Positions 16,288 to 23,925 are shown, numbered from the stretch's first letter. The stretch: DNA of 36,856 nucleotides from an uncultured Kiritimatiellota bacterium (GCA_934643865.1 CAKUCX010000031.1:1-36856); one strand, 5' to 3'. Numbers and translations: made by a program. The notes: generated from the sequence alone by a model not told the origin.

Positions 16288-16599
16288 ATGGTCGGTCTTC
16301 TCGTTTCAGCCGCCGCCGGCGTCCTTTCGCTCTTCCAGGACTTCGAGATCCGGCCGCGCACGGGCGACTACTACCTTTCGACGCGCGTGCCCTACGAGGA
16401 GTCGTACGGGATGCGCTTCTTCGACCTCGGCTACGCCTGGGCGCCGACCGTTGTCGCGCCGGTCGTCCTCTGCCCGCTCGGGCTCGTCCTCTCAGCGGTC
16501 GACGCCTATGCGCTCTCGCCCGTGTGGGATACGATCTGCCTGCCCTACGACGCGCTCAAGCGCTTCGAGCGCGCGGACAAGGACGGCCGCGACCGCTAG
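16288..16599 (+). CDS. Small YceK/YidQ-like membrane-associated protein
   Basis: A 103-residue protein starting three bases after the glycosyltransferase stop. It has a hydrophobic N-terminus (MVGLLVSAAAGVLSLF) and a central hydrophobic stretch (WAPTVVAPVVLCPLGLVLSA). The C-terminal SPVWDTICLPYDALKRF resembles the DTxxLPYD signature of YceK/YidQ (DUF1375) small lipoproteins. No lipobox Cys is evident at the signal end, so it may be membrane-anchored rather than lipidated. Its job is unknown; it closes the HD/AlkP-STAS-glycosyltransferase run. Confidence 0.65.
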   Translation: MVGLLVSAAAGVLSLFQDFEIRPRTGDYYLSTRVPYEESYGMRFFDLGYAWAPTVVAPVVLCPLGLVLSAVDAYALSPVWDTICLPYDALKRFERADKDGRDR

Positions 16600-16605
16600 C
16601 GGCCG

Positions 16606-16636
16606 GCCCCCGGGGGCGGCGCGGCCTTCGGCGCGC
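16606..16636. terminator. Paired hairpins between convergent gene ends
   Basis: A perfect palindrome GCCCCCGGGGGC (16606-16617) is followed by a hairpin with a TTC loop (16619-16636, GCGC-G-GCC / GGC-GCGC). They lie between the end of the YceK-like gene and the tRNA 3' end and may serve as a two-way terminator, though no T run is present. Confidence 0.4.
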
Positions 16637-16641
16637 GGAAC

Positions 16642-16718
16642 TGGCGGGACAGGGGAGACTCGAACTCCCAACCTACGGTTTAGGAAACCATCGCTCTGTC
16701 CAGTTGAGCTACTGTCCC
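16642..16718 (-). tRNA. tRNA-Arg (anticodon CCT)
   Basis: A 77-base cloverleaf on the minus strand. The acceptor stem GGGACAG pairs with CTGTCCC, the D stem is GCTC/GAGC, the anticodon stem is ATGGT/ACCGT around loop TTCCTAA, and the T stem is GGGAG/CTCCC with loop TTCGAGT. The discriminator is G and CCA is encoded. The CCT anticodon reads AGG. All stems pair, with one G-T in the anticodon stem. Confidence 0.95.
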
Positions 16719-16736
16719 AGAAGAAGGCGAAGGCGT

Positions 16737-16766
16737 ATGATACCACACGCCCCCCGCCCTTTGCAA
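16737..16766 (-). promoter_or_regulatory. Promoter of tRNA-Arg
   Basis: On the minus strand, TTGCAA (16761-16766) is an 18-base spacer from TATCAT (16737-16742), which is preceded by TGG. Transcription should start about ten bases before the mature tRNA 5' end. Confidence 0.6.
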
Positions 16767-16833
16767 GCGTCTCAGGCCCCGATTTTTCCGCGCCGCCCCA
16801 CGGGACGTCCGGCGCGGCGCGCGCCGCCGGATA

Positions 16834-16842
16834 TGCTATAAT
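16834..16842 (+). promoter_or_regulatory. Extended -10 promoter of tmk-holB-ricT
   Basis: TGC plus TATAAT (16837-16842) lies upstream of tmk, divergent from the tRNA promoter. No good -35 is visible. It gives a leader of about 80 bases that contains a 17-codon ORF. Confidence 0.55.
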
Positions 16843-16874
16843 GTGGGCGCACGCGGAATCTGAATCTTGAAAGC

Positions 16875-16928
16875 ATGAAGCCGAGCAACACATCCATCTC
16901 CGATTTCCCGGCGCGGGAGGCCCGCTGA
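16875..16928 (+). CDS. Possible 17-codon leader ORF before tmk
   Basis: ATG at 16875 opens MKPSNTSISDFPAREAR and stops one base before the tmk GTG. The ribosome site for tmk (GGGAGG, 16915-16920) lies inside it, so its translation could affect tmk. Its own Shine-Dalgarno is weak (GAAAG). It may be chance. Confidence 0.25.
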   Translation: MKPSNTSISDFPAREAR

Positions 16929-16929
16929 C

Positions 16930-17568
16930 GTGAAGGCGGGGCGGTTCATCACCTTTGAAGGCCCCGAGGGCGGCGGCAAGTCGACCCAGGTGCAGGCGCT
17001 CGCGGAGACGCTGCGGGCGGAAGGGCGCACGGTCCTCGTGACGCGCGAGCCCGGCGGGACACCGCTTGCGGAGAAGATCCGCGGCCTCGTGCGCGACGAG
17101 CGGGCGGATCCGCCGGTTGCGCGCAGCGAGGTGCTGCTCTTCCTCGCGGCGCGCGCGCAGGTCGTCGCCGAGGTGATTCGCCCCGCGCTCGCGCGGGGCG
17201 AATGGGTGCTGTGCGACCGTTTCGCCGATTCGACCTTCGCCTACCAGGGCTACGGGCGCGGCCTCGACGTGGCGCGGCTTCGGCAGTTCAACGATTTCGC
17301 GACGGAGGGGCTTGTGCCCGACCTCACGGTTCTCCTCGACGTGCCGCCCGAGGTGAGCCGCGCGCGTCTCGCCGCCCGCGAGGCCGCGACGGCGACGGCG
17401 GCCGACCGCATCGAACAGGCTGGGGCGGAGTTCCATGCGCGTCTGCGCGCGGGCTTCCTGGCGCTTGCCAAGGCCGAGCCGGCGCGTTTTGCCGTCATCG
17501 ACGCCTCCCGACCCCTCGCCGAGGTCTCGCGCCAGGTCCTCGCCGCCGTCCGGAGGCGCATGCCATGA
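16930..17568 (+). CDS. tmk: Thymidylate kinase
   Basis: Phosphorylates dTMP to dTDP for DNA synthesis. The 212-residue product has normal length. It shows the P-loop GPEGGGKST (11-19), the substrate motif TREPGGTPLAEKIR, and DRFADSTFAYQGYGRGL (from about 96) with the DR and Y-Q-G residues. The GTG at 16930 follows GGGAGG. The stop overlaps the holB start as ATGA. The tmk-holB-ricT order resembles that of Bacillus, which supports the identities. Confidence 0.95.
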   Translation: MKAGRFITFEGPEGGGKSTQVQALAETLRAEGRTVLVTREPGGTPLAEKIRGLVRDERADPPVARSEVLLFLAARAQVVAEVIRPALARGEWVLCDRFADSTFAYQGYGRGLDVARLRQFNDFATEGLVPDLTVLLDVPPEVSRARLAAREAATATAADRIEQAGAEFHARLRAGFLALAKAEPARFAVIDASRPLAEVSRQVLAAVRRRMP

Positions 17569-18548
17569 CGGTCGACGCGGCCTATGCGCAGATCGAGAAG
17601 GCGCTGGGCGCGGGGCGGCCCGCGAACGGCTACCTGATCGTGGGGGGCGTGCGCGGCATGGCGGCGGAGCTGGCGGAGCGCGTGCTGCGCCGCCTCTTCG
17701 GCGCGGGCGACCTGCGCGCGCATCCGGACATCCACCGGCTCGCGCCCGAGAAGAAGAGCCGCATCATCTCCGTGGAGGCGATGCGCACGCGCCTCATCGA
17801 CCCGATGGGCGAGACGGCCTTCCAGGGCGGCTGGAAGGCGGGCGTCGTCTACGGGGCGGACCGCTTGAAGACGGAGAGCGCGAACGCCTTCCTGAAGACC
17901 CTGGAGGAACCGCCGCCGCAGACGCTCTTCCTGCTCCTGACCGAACAGCCCGAGCAGCTGCTGCCCACCATCATCTCGCGCTGCCAGCGCATCGACCTGC
18001 CGGACGCGCGGGTACGCGCGCTGGAGGAGCCGTACCGGGGACAGGTGCTGGACATCCTCGCGAGCGACCGCCTGAAGGGCGCGACGGCGAAGGCCGCCGC
18101 CGCCGGACGCCTGAACGCAGTGCTTGAACACCTTAAGGCGCATGCGACGGAACTTGTCGACGCGGAGACCGAGGGCGTGGACGAGGGCCCCGGCGAGGAG
18201 ACGGGCAAGGAGGCCTACGCGGCGCTCGTCGCCGCGCGCTACAAGGACTTCCGGCGGGACTTCACGGCGACGCTCATGGGCTGGTTCCGCGACCTGATGG
18301 CGCTCGTCGCCGCGCCGCCTTCGCACGTCGGCGGCGACGAGGGGGACGATGCGGCGCCGCTCGTGAACGAGGCGCGGCGGAGCGTCCTTGAGACGCGCGC
18401 GGCCCAGCTTTCGCTTGCGTCGGCCTGCTACAACGTCGAGGCGGTGGAGGCGTTTGCCGTGTCGGTCGATGCGCGCAACATGAACGAGCTTTCCGCGCTG
18501 CTGTTTCTGACGGACCGCCTGCGGTTCGGTGTGGAGCGGGCGAAATGA
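17565..18548 (+). CDS. holB: DNA polymerase III delta' subunit
   Basis: Clamp-loader subunit of the replicative polymerase, 327 residues. The AAA+ fold is recognisable by VVYGADRLKTESANAFLKTLEEPP and the SRC motif TIISRCQRI (about 136-144). The Walker A position (GGVRGMAAELAE) lacks GKT and no zinc-finger Cys cluster is seen, as expected for delta', which does not hydrolyse ATP. The C-terminal region is helical and divergent. ATGA overlaps join it to tmk and ricT. Confidence 0.88.
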   Translation: MTVDAAYAQIEKALGAGRPANGYLIVGGVRGMAAELAERVLRRLFGAGDLRAHPDIHRLAPEKKSRIISVEAMRTRLIDPMGETAFQGGWKAGVVYGADRLKTESANAFLKTLEEPPPQTLFLLLTEQPEQLLPTIISRCQRIDLPDARVRALEEPYRGQVLDILASDRLKGATAKAAAAGRLNAVLEHLKAHATELVDAETEGVDEGPGEETGKEAYAALVAARYKDFRRDFTATLMGWFRDLMALVAAPPSHVGGDEGDDAAPLVNEARRSVLETRAAQLSLASACYNVEAVEAFAVSVDARNMNELSALLFLTDRLRFGVERAK

Positions 18549-19222
18549 CGGACGCCGTCCAGGTCGCGCAGGTCGTGATGCCGGAGAAGGGCCTCTTCCT
18601 CGTCCGGTGTCCCGCGCCGCCGCCGCCGTGCGGGACGCGCGTCCTCGTCGCGCTCGACTACGGGCAGGACATGGGCCTCGTGACGGCGGGCGGCCCCTAC
18701 GATCCCGCGCGGCACGGCGCGCGTCTCCCGGGCTTCCTGCTCGTCCGCGCGAAGACGGCGGCGGACGACGCCGTCCTCGCGGAGAACGAGCGCCTCTCCC
18801 TTGCGATGCGCACGACGTTCCTGAAGGCGGCGCTTCCCGCCGTGCCCGGCCTGCGCGTCCCCTACGCGCGGCTCTCCTTCGCCCGCACGCGCCTCTTCAT
18901 CCGCTACGTCGCGGGGGCGGCGCATCCCGACCTCGCGCGGCCCGTCGCGGAGCTGCGCCGCCGCTTCGGCGTCTCGGTAAACGTCTGGCGGATGGGGCCG
19001 CGCGACGAGGTGGGCGTTCTCGGCGCGCTCGGGCCGTGCGGCCGCCCCTGCTGCTGCGCGACGTGGCAGACGCGCTACCCGGCCCCGCCCGCCGCCGCGC
19101 GCGCGAAAGGGCCCGGCGCCGCTTCCCTCAACGGCGTCTGCGGCCGCTTCAAGTGCTGCCTCGCGTTCGAGGACGAGGACGCAGAGAAGCTTTCGGTGAA
19201 CAGAAACTCGGAAAGGAAGTGA
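18545..19222 (+). CDS. ricT: PSP1 / RicT-like iron-sulfur regulator
   Basis: A 225-residue PSP1-domain protein. In Bacillus RicT (YaaT) works with RicA and RicF in an Fe-S complex that influences RNA processing. Conserved Cys sets are seen at 165-171 (GPCGRPCCC) and 199-205 (VCGRFKCC), fitting cluster binding. The N-terminal part has the typical LDYGQDMGLV loop. It directly follows holB with ATGA overlap, the same position as yaaT in Bacillus. The partners RicA and RicF are not in the window, so the exact role is inferred from family and position. Confidence 0.85.
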   Translation: MTDAVQVAQVVMPEKGLFLVRCPAPPPPCGTRVLVALDYGQDMGLVTAGGPYDPARHGARLPGFLLVRAKTAADDAVLAENERLSLAMRTTFLKAALPAVPGLRVPYARLSFARTRLFIRYVAGAAHPDLARPVAELRRRFGVSVNVWRMGPRDEVGVLGALGPCGRPCCCATWQTRYPAPPAAARAKGPGAASLNGVCGRFKCCLAFEDEDAEKLSVNRNSERK

Positions 19223-19226
19223 CGAG

Positions 19227-20639
19227 ATGGACGTTTCAAGACGATCGTTCCTGGGGGGAATGGCGGCGGCGCCGTTCCTGTGCGGCGGCTGCCTCGGCGG
19301 CGGATTGGCCGCGCCGCGCAGGGTGAGCGCGGGCGACCGCATCAGCATCGCCGTCATCGGATGCGGAACCCAGGCCTATGACAACGTGAACCAGCTGTTG
19401 CAGGATCCGCGGGCGCGTATCACCGTCGTCTGCGATCCCGTCCGCGAGGCGAAGACGGGGTATGGCTATGAGGGGAAGAAGCCGGGCGGCTGCGTGCCGT
19501 TCAAGCAGAAGATCGACGCCTCGTACAAGGACAACGCATGCCGCATGGTCTCGGACTGGCGCGCCGTCGTCGCCGATCCGACGGTCGACGCCGTCGTCGT
19601 CTGCACGCCCGACCACTGGCACGCCCTCATTTCGGTCGCCGCGATGCGCGCGGGCAAGCACGTGTATTGCCAGAAGCCGCTCGCGCTCTCCATCGAGGAG
19701 GGGATTGTGATGACGCGCGTCGCCAAGGAGAGCGGCGTCACGTTCCAGGTCGGCAATCAGGGGCGGAGCAACCCGGCGCGCCGCACGGCGAGCGAGATCA
19801 TCCGCAACAACGTGCTGGGGAAGGCCAGAAGCTGCCGCGTCGGTCTGCCGGGCGGTAGCGGCGGCCTGTGGGGGCATCCCCTCGACCCGGCGCCGGGGCC
19901 GCTCCCCGCCCATTTCTCGAAGGAGATGTGGAATCTGTGGCAGGGGCCTGCGGCGCACTGGGACGGCAACGCCTTCATCCCCGGCATCCACGAGCCGATG
20001 GCGTGGCGCTGGAACAGGCGCTACGGGAACGGCATGATCGCCGACTTCGCCCCGCACGAGGTCGATACGATGCACTGGGCCATGGGTTTCGAGCGCACGG
20101 GGCCCGTCGCCATCGCCAACATGGCCGCCGGCGCGTTCCAGCCGAACCGCGACGTCTTCACCTGGGCGGGCGCGTTCGAGTTCGACATGGAATATGCGAC
20201 CGGCTTCGCCGCGCATGTGGTGAGCATGCGCCCCGGCGTGCCGCGCGGGCTCCTCTACGAATGCGAGGAGGGAACGCTGGGGCTCTACGGCAGCAAGATC
20301 GAAATCCGCGACCGGAACGGCAAGGACATCGCCAGGAACGTGCTGCGCGACTGGAAGGCCGCCTACCGCCGGGGCGACTCGAAGATCACGCGCCTCTATG
20401 CGCCGAAGGACGGCCATTCCCACGAGAGCGACTTTCTGGACGGCATCTACGAGGGACGCCAGGTCTGCAGCGAGTGCGAGTTCGGCCATCGCACGACCAC
20501 GACGGCGCTGCTCGCGAACGTCTGCATCCTGGAAGGGCGGAAGGGGCTCAAGTGGGATCCGGCGGCGGAGAGGTTCGTCGATCCGGCCCTGAACCGCCAT
20601 CTCTCCAGCGAATACCACAATGGCTGGAAGCTGGCCTGA
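19227..20639 (+). CDS. Tat-exported Gfo/Idh/MocA oxidoreductase
   Basis: NAD(P)-dependent sugar or cyclitol dehydrogenase, 470 residues, folded in the cytoplasm and exported by the Tat route (SRRSFLGG, then hydrophobic AAAPFLCGG). The Rossmann motif is AVIGCGTQAY. The catalytic segment is HWHALISVAAMRAGKHVYCQKP, with QKP in place of the usual EKP. Length and the long C-terminal region fit PVC-type secreted Gfo/Idh proteins. The start lies four bases after ricT, with AAGGAAG upstream, so it may ride on the tmk operon. The next gene is a TIM-barrel isomerase, a common partner in sugar oxidation/isomerisation. Substrate unknown. Confidence 0.9.
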   Translation: MDVSRRSFLGGMAAAPFLCGGCLGGGLAAPRRVSAGDRISIAVIGCGTQAYDNVNQLLQDPRARITVVCDPVREAKTGYGYEGKKPGGCVPFKQKIDASYKDNACRMVSDWRAVVADPTVDAVVVCTPDHWHALISVAAMRAGKHVYCQKPLALSIEEGIVMTRVAKESGVTFQVGNQGRSNPARRTASEIIRNNVLGKARSCRVGLPGGSGGLWGHPLDPAPGPLPAHFSKEMWNLWQGPAAHWDGNAFIPGIHEPMAWRWNRRYGNGMIADFAPHEVDTMHWAMGFERTGPVAIANMAAGAFQPNRDVFTWAGAFEFDMEYATGFAAHVVSMRPGVPRGLLYECEEGTLGLYGSKIEIRDRNGKDIARNVLRDWKAAYRRGDSKITRLYAPKDGHSHESDFLDGIYEGRQVCSECEFGHRTTTTALLANVCILEGRKGLKWDPAAERFVDPALNRHLSSEYHNGWKLA

Positions 20640-20659
20640 ACCTGCGAAAAGAAAGGTAC

Positions 20660-21508
20660 ATGAACATGAAGAACGCGATTTCCGTCTGTTCCTGGTCATT
20701 CCAGAAGCCCATTCGGGCGGTTGCAGAGGCGATGCGCACAATGGGCGTGAAGCAGGTCCACCTGGCGCTCCAGCCGTTTCTGGAGGGCGACGCCCGGCAC
20801 GGCGCGGCGGAGGGCGCCCAGGCGCGTGGCTACGTCGAGGGGCTGATCGACGGCGGGGCGTGGACCCTGTCGGCCGCGATGCTCTCCTTCTCCTACGAGG
20901 ACTACACGACGCCCGCCACGATCCGGAAGACCGGCGGCATCGTCCCCGACGAACACTGGGCGGCGAACCGGACGCTCATCCGCGCGGCGGCGAAGCTCGC
21001 CGCGCAGTTCAAGGCGCCCTACCTCACGCTCCACGCGGGCTACCTCGACGAGCGCAGCCCGTCCGCCGTCGCCACCTTCACCGACCGCGTGAAGTTCCTG
21101 GCGGACGTCTGTGGCGAGAACGGCCTCCAGCTGCTGCTGGAGACGGGGCAGGAGACGGCGGATGACCTCGTGCGCTTCCTCGGCACGGTGAAGGGCGTCG
21201 GCGTCAACTTCGACCCCGCGAACATGCTCCTCTACGGCATGGGCGACCCCGTGGCCGCCGTCGCGAAGCTCGCGCCCTGGATCCGGCATGTCCACGCGAA
21301 GGACGCGACGCCCTCGCCGCAGCCGGGCGTCGCCTGGGGCAATGAGGTGCCCTGGGGCGAGGGGCGCGTCAACGCCCCCGCCTTCCTCGCCGCCCTGAAG
21401 AAGGCGGGCTACACGGGCGCCATCGCCGTCGAGCGCGAAAGCGGCACGGACCGCGTGGCCGACATCGCCCTTGCGGTGCGGCGGCTTCGCGCGGCTTTGA
21501 AGGCATGA
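20660..21508 (+). CDS. Sugar phosphate isomerase/epimerase, AP-endonuclease-2 fold
   Basis: A 282-residue cytoplasmic TIM-barrel protein of the xylose-isomerase-like family. Typical strand-end residues are visible: LTLHAGY, LLLETGQE (metal Glu), GVNFDPANMLLYG (metal Asp), HVHAKDA (metal His) and IAVERESG (C-terminal Glu). The start ATG at 20660 follows GAAAGG; a second ATG at 20666 is possible. It sits 20 bases after the Gfo/Idh gene. This pairing suggests processing of oxidised or keto-sugars. The exact substrate cannot be told. Confidence 0.85.
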   Translation: MNMKNAISVCSWSFQKPIRAVAEAMRTMGVKQVHLALQPFLEGDARHGAAEGAQARGYVEGLIDGGAWTLSAAMLSFSYEDYTTPATIRKTGGIVPDEHWAANRTLIRAAAKLAAQFKAPYLTLHAGYLDERSPSAVATFTDRVKFLADVCGENGLQLLLETGQETADDLVRFLGTVKGVGVNFDPANMLLYGMGDPVAAVAKLAPWIRHVHAKDATPSPQPGVAWGNEVPWGEGRVNAPAFLAALKKAGYTGAIAVERESGTDRVADIALAVRRLRAALKA

Positions 21509-21521
21509 GGAGGCAACGGAG

Positions 21522-22106
21522 ATGAGAACGGCTGAAATCGAACGGAACACGCGGGAGACGAAGATCACGCTCTCGCTCAATCTGGACGGCGAGGGGAACG
21601 GCGAGATCGACACGGGCATCGGGTTCTTCGACCACATGCTTGAGCTGTTCAGGAAGCACGCGCTCGTCGATCTTTCGGTGGCGTGCGCGGGCGACCTCGA
21701 CGTCGACTACCACCACACGGTGGAGGATGTTGGGCTCGTCCTCGGCCAGGCGCTCAACCGGGCGCTCGGCGAGCGGCGCGGCATCGTGCGCTACGGCTTC
21801 GCGTCGATCCCGATGGACGAGGCGCTCTGCGAGACGTCCATCGACCTCGGCGGGCGGCCCTTCCTCGTCTTCGCGACGCCGAAGAAGCATCTCATGGTGC
21901 GCGACTTCGAGGTGAAGCTCCTGGAGGAGTTCTTCCGCGCGGTGAGCGTGGAGGGGCGGCTTGCCATCCACGCGCGCGAGATCTACGGCGACGAGACGCA
22001 CCATGTGTGCGAGGGCCTCTTCAAGGGCTTTGCCCGCGCGCTGCGCCAGGCCGTCGCGCCCGACCCGCGCGAAAAGGGCGTCCCGTCCTCGAAGGGCGTC
22101 CTGTGA
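21522..22106 (+). CDS. hisB: Imidazoleglycerol-phosphate dehydratase
   Basis: Dehydrates imidazole glycerol phosphate in histidine biosynthesis. The 194-residue product is the monofunctional form, without the phosphatase domain. Metal-binding motifs are complete: GFFDHM, DYHHTVEDVG and DETHHVCEG. A strong AGGAGG (21508-21513) lies eight bases before the ATG and overlaps the previous stop. No other his genes are near, so it is detached from a his operon here. It ends ten bases from the convergent rsgA. Confidence 0.95.
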   Translation: MRTAEIERNTRETKITLSLNLDGEGNGEIDTGIGFFDHMLELFRKHALVDLSVACAGDLDVDYHHTVEDVGLVLGQALNRALGERRGIVRYGFASIPMDEALCETSIDLGGRPFLVFATPKKHLMVRDFEVKLLEEFFRAVSVEGRLAIHAREIYGDETHHVCEGLFKGFARALRQAVAPDPREKGVPSSKGVL

Positions 22107-22108
22107 TT

Positions 22109-22137
22109 GCGCGCCGCTACTTCCGGTAGCGGTGCGT
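22109..22137. terminator. Hairpin at the hisB/rsgA convergent junction
   Basis: CCGCTAC (22114-22120) and GTAGCGG (22126-22132) form a stem around a five-base loop, extended outward by CGC/GCG and wobble pairs to about 11-12 pairs. It spans the rsgA stop codon and could terminate both genes. No T run follows. Confidence 0.5.
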
Positions 22138-23112
22138 GGAGGCGACGCGGCGGGCCTCCTCGCGCGCGGCCTCGGCCTTGAGGCGGCGGTAGGCGAGCCA
22201 GCGGTCCTCGGCGAGGGAGCCGTCGGCGAGGGCCGCCTTGACGGCGCAGTTGGGCTCGGTGTCGTGGCGGCAGTCGGAGAAGCGGCAGCGGCGGACGAGC
22301 GCGTCGACGTCGGCAAAGGCGTCCGCAATGCCGTCGTCCGCCTCGAAGAGGCCGATTTCGCGCATGCCGGGCGTGTCGAGGACGAGCGCGCCGCAGGGCA
22401 GCAGGACGAGTTCGCGTTCCGTCGTCGTGTGGCGGCCCTTGGCGTCCCAGGCGCGGATTTCGAGCGTGGGCATGATCTCTTCGCCGGCGAGGGCGTTCAC
22501 GAGGGAGGACTTGCCGACGCCGGAGGAGCCGACGAAGGCGAGGGTGCGGCGGGGCCGCACGTAGGGGGCGAGGGCGTCCATCCCGGCGCCCGTGCGGGCG
22601 GAAAGGGCCAGAACCTCGGCGTCGCCCGCATGGGCGCGGGCTTCGGCGAGGTAGCGCGCGAGGGCGGCGTCGTCCACGAGGTCGCTCTTCGTGAGGAGGA
22701 CGACGACGGGGGCGCCAGACGTGCGGCCGAGGGAGAGGAAGCGCTCCAGGCGGCGCACGTTGAAGTTCTGGTTGACGGAGGTGAGGAAGAAGAGCGTGTC
22801 GAAGTTGACGGCGATGACCTGCGCCCGGCGCCCGGACGACGAGGGGTCGGTGCGCGCGAACGTGGCGTGGCGCGGCAGGGTCGCGAGGATGCGGCTCTCG
22901 CCGTGCGGGTTCCACTTGAGCGAGACGAAGTCGCCCGTCGTGGGGATGACGGCGTCGGGCCGCCCGTGGAAGGCGGAGGCCTTCTTGCGCGCGATTCCCT
23001 CGCCCGCGTCGCACACGACGCGGTAGTAGTCGCCCCACGTGCCGAGCACGCGCGCGGGAACGGCGCCCTTGCCCGCGACGGGCCCGCCGGCATATCCGTA
23101 GTCTTCAATCAC
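22117..23112 (-). CDS. rsgA: Ribosome small-subunit GTPase RsgA
   Basis: A circularly permuted GTPase that helps mature the 30S subunit, 331 residues. The motif order is permuted as expected: TKSD (G4) first, then GSSGVGKSSLVNAL (G1) and DTPGMREIG (G3). The C-terminal zinc site CRFSDCRHDTEPNCAV is present, as is the N-terminal OB-fold region. The start is a GTG seven bases after a TATAAT box, so the mRNA is predicted to be leaderless. It is the only protein gene clearly on the minus strand. Confidence 0.95.
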   Translation of the reverse strand: MIEDYGYAGGPVAGKGAVPARVLGTWGDYYRVVCDAGEGIARKKASAFHGRPDAVIPTTGDFVSLKWNPHGESRILATLPRHATFARTDPSSSGRRAQVIAVNFDTLFFLTSVNQNFNVRRLERFLSLGRTSGAPVVVLLTKSDLVDDAALARYLAEARAHAGDAEVLALSARTGAGMDALAPYVRPRRTLAFVGSSGVGKSSLVNALAGEEIMPTLEIRAWDAKGRHTTTERELVLLPCGALVLDTPGMREIGLFEADDGIADAFADVDALVRRCRFSDCRHDTEPNCAVKAALADGSLAEDRWLAYRRLKAEAAREEARRVASTHRYRK

Positions 23113-23119
23113 GGCGCAG

Positions 23120-23150
23120 ATTATACCACACCTTTGGCGGTGGCTTGCAA
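23120..23150 (-). promoter_or_regulatory. Promoter of rsgA, probably leaderless
   Basis: On the minus strand, TTGCAA (23145-23150) is followed after 19 bases by TGG-TATAAT (-10 at 23120-23125). Seven bases then separate it from the GTG start. The -35 sits inside a perfect 12-base palindrome, GGCTTGCAAGCC (23142-23153), which could be an operator. Confidence 0.65.
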
Positions 23151-23230
23151 GCCGCTTCTCCTTCTCGTCTGCTTCTCACTTTTCGTCTGCTTCTCGCTGC
23201 GCCTGAGGCTGCCAAAACAAACCTGGGGAG

Positions 23231-23250
23231 GGCCGCAATGCATTGCGGCC
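23231..23250. repeat. Perfect 20-base palindrome
   Basis: GGCCGCAATGCATTGCGGCC reads the same on both strands with no central spacer. It lies in the gene-free stretch upstream of rsgA. It may be a protein-binding site or part of a dispersed repeat. The bases between it and 23398 show nothing else recognisable. Confidence 0.6.
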
Positions 23251-23398
23251 GCACCCGCGCCGGGCCCGTCGGACGCCCTGCGCCGAGTTCCCTCCTTCCG
23301 CATGCGTGAGATTTCAATGCGTAATAAAATCTTATCCATGGCCAGAAGCGTCATCTCCGAAAACGTCATCGCCCCGGCAATCAGATCTTGTGGGCCGC

Positions 23399-23556
23399 AC
23401 AAAGCTCGCAAAGCCTTTGCGGTCTTTGCGTTCCCTCTGCGTTCTTTGCGTCAAAACATCCCGCACCCCTTTTTCCAACGCAAAGTTCGCAAAGAATTCT
23501 GACGCAAAGACCGCAAAGATTCTCTGCGGTCTTTGTGTTCTTTGTGGCAAAAATGC
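23399..23556. repeat. 9-base modular GCAAAG palindromic repeat
   Basis: Short units of about nine bases, CGCAAAGNN or its complement NNCTTTGCG, alternate in orientation. CTTTGCGGTCTTTGCGT (23415-23431) is an exact inverted copy of 23502-23518. The latter arm can instead fold with 23525-23535 through an 11-pair stem and nine-base loop. The unit logic matches the GCAGAG array at 36465-36856. No protein gene is supported here. Confidence 0.75.
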
Positions 23557-23680
23557 CATGTTTCGCTACAGAATCTCGAAAATGGTAAATTTTTTCGTAT
23601 AGAGATGTAGAAAATTGCAGAAGAGGCGCGGTCGCAACACGTCGCGGCCCTCCCGCGCGACCGTCGGTCGGACGTTCCGC

Positions 23681-23848
23681 GCCGAGGGCGGGCCGCCGAG
23701 GACGTCGGCCCCTACCACAGCTTTCGGCCACAGGTTCCTACCGTCGTCCCCTGTGCGCTGCGTGGCCGAGGGCGGGCCGCCGAGGACGTCGGCCCCTACC
23801 ACAGGTTTCGGCCACAGGTTCCTACCGTCGTCCCCTGTGCGCTGCGTG
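23681..23848. repeat. 84-base tandem duplication
   Basis: Units 23681-23764 and 23765-23848 each start GCCGAGGGCGGGCCGCCGAG and differ by one noticed base (AGCTTT versus AGGTTT). Reading frames through them are long on both strands because 84 is divisible by three. I see no start, ribosome site or domain to support a gene. Confidence 0.8.
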
Positions 23849-23916
23849 ATCCGGCCACGTTCCTGCCGTGGGTTTGGGGATGAGCGGGATTTCACGGCCG
23901 CAAATAGGCAACTTTA

Positions 23917-23925
23917 TGGTACACT
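23917..23925 (+). promoter_or_regulatory. Extended -10 promoter of the GH106-like gene region
   Basis: TGG-TACACT (-10 at 23920-23925) in a locally AT-richer stretch. Transcription would start near 23933, just ahead of the small Tat-leader ORF and some 220 bases before the glycoside hydrolase gene. No convincing -35. Confidence 0.45.

Noticed and set aside
17620..17680. Broken ATP site in holB
   Set aside because: Loss of GKT is normal for the delta' subunit, which does not hydrolyse ATP.
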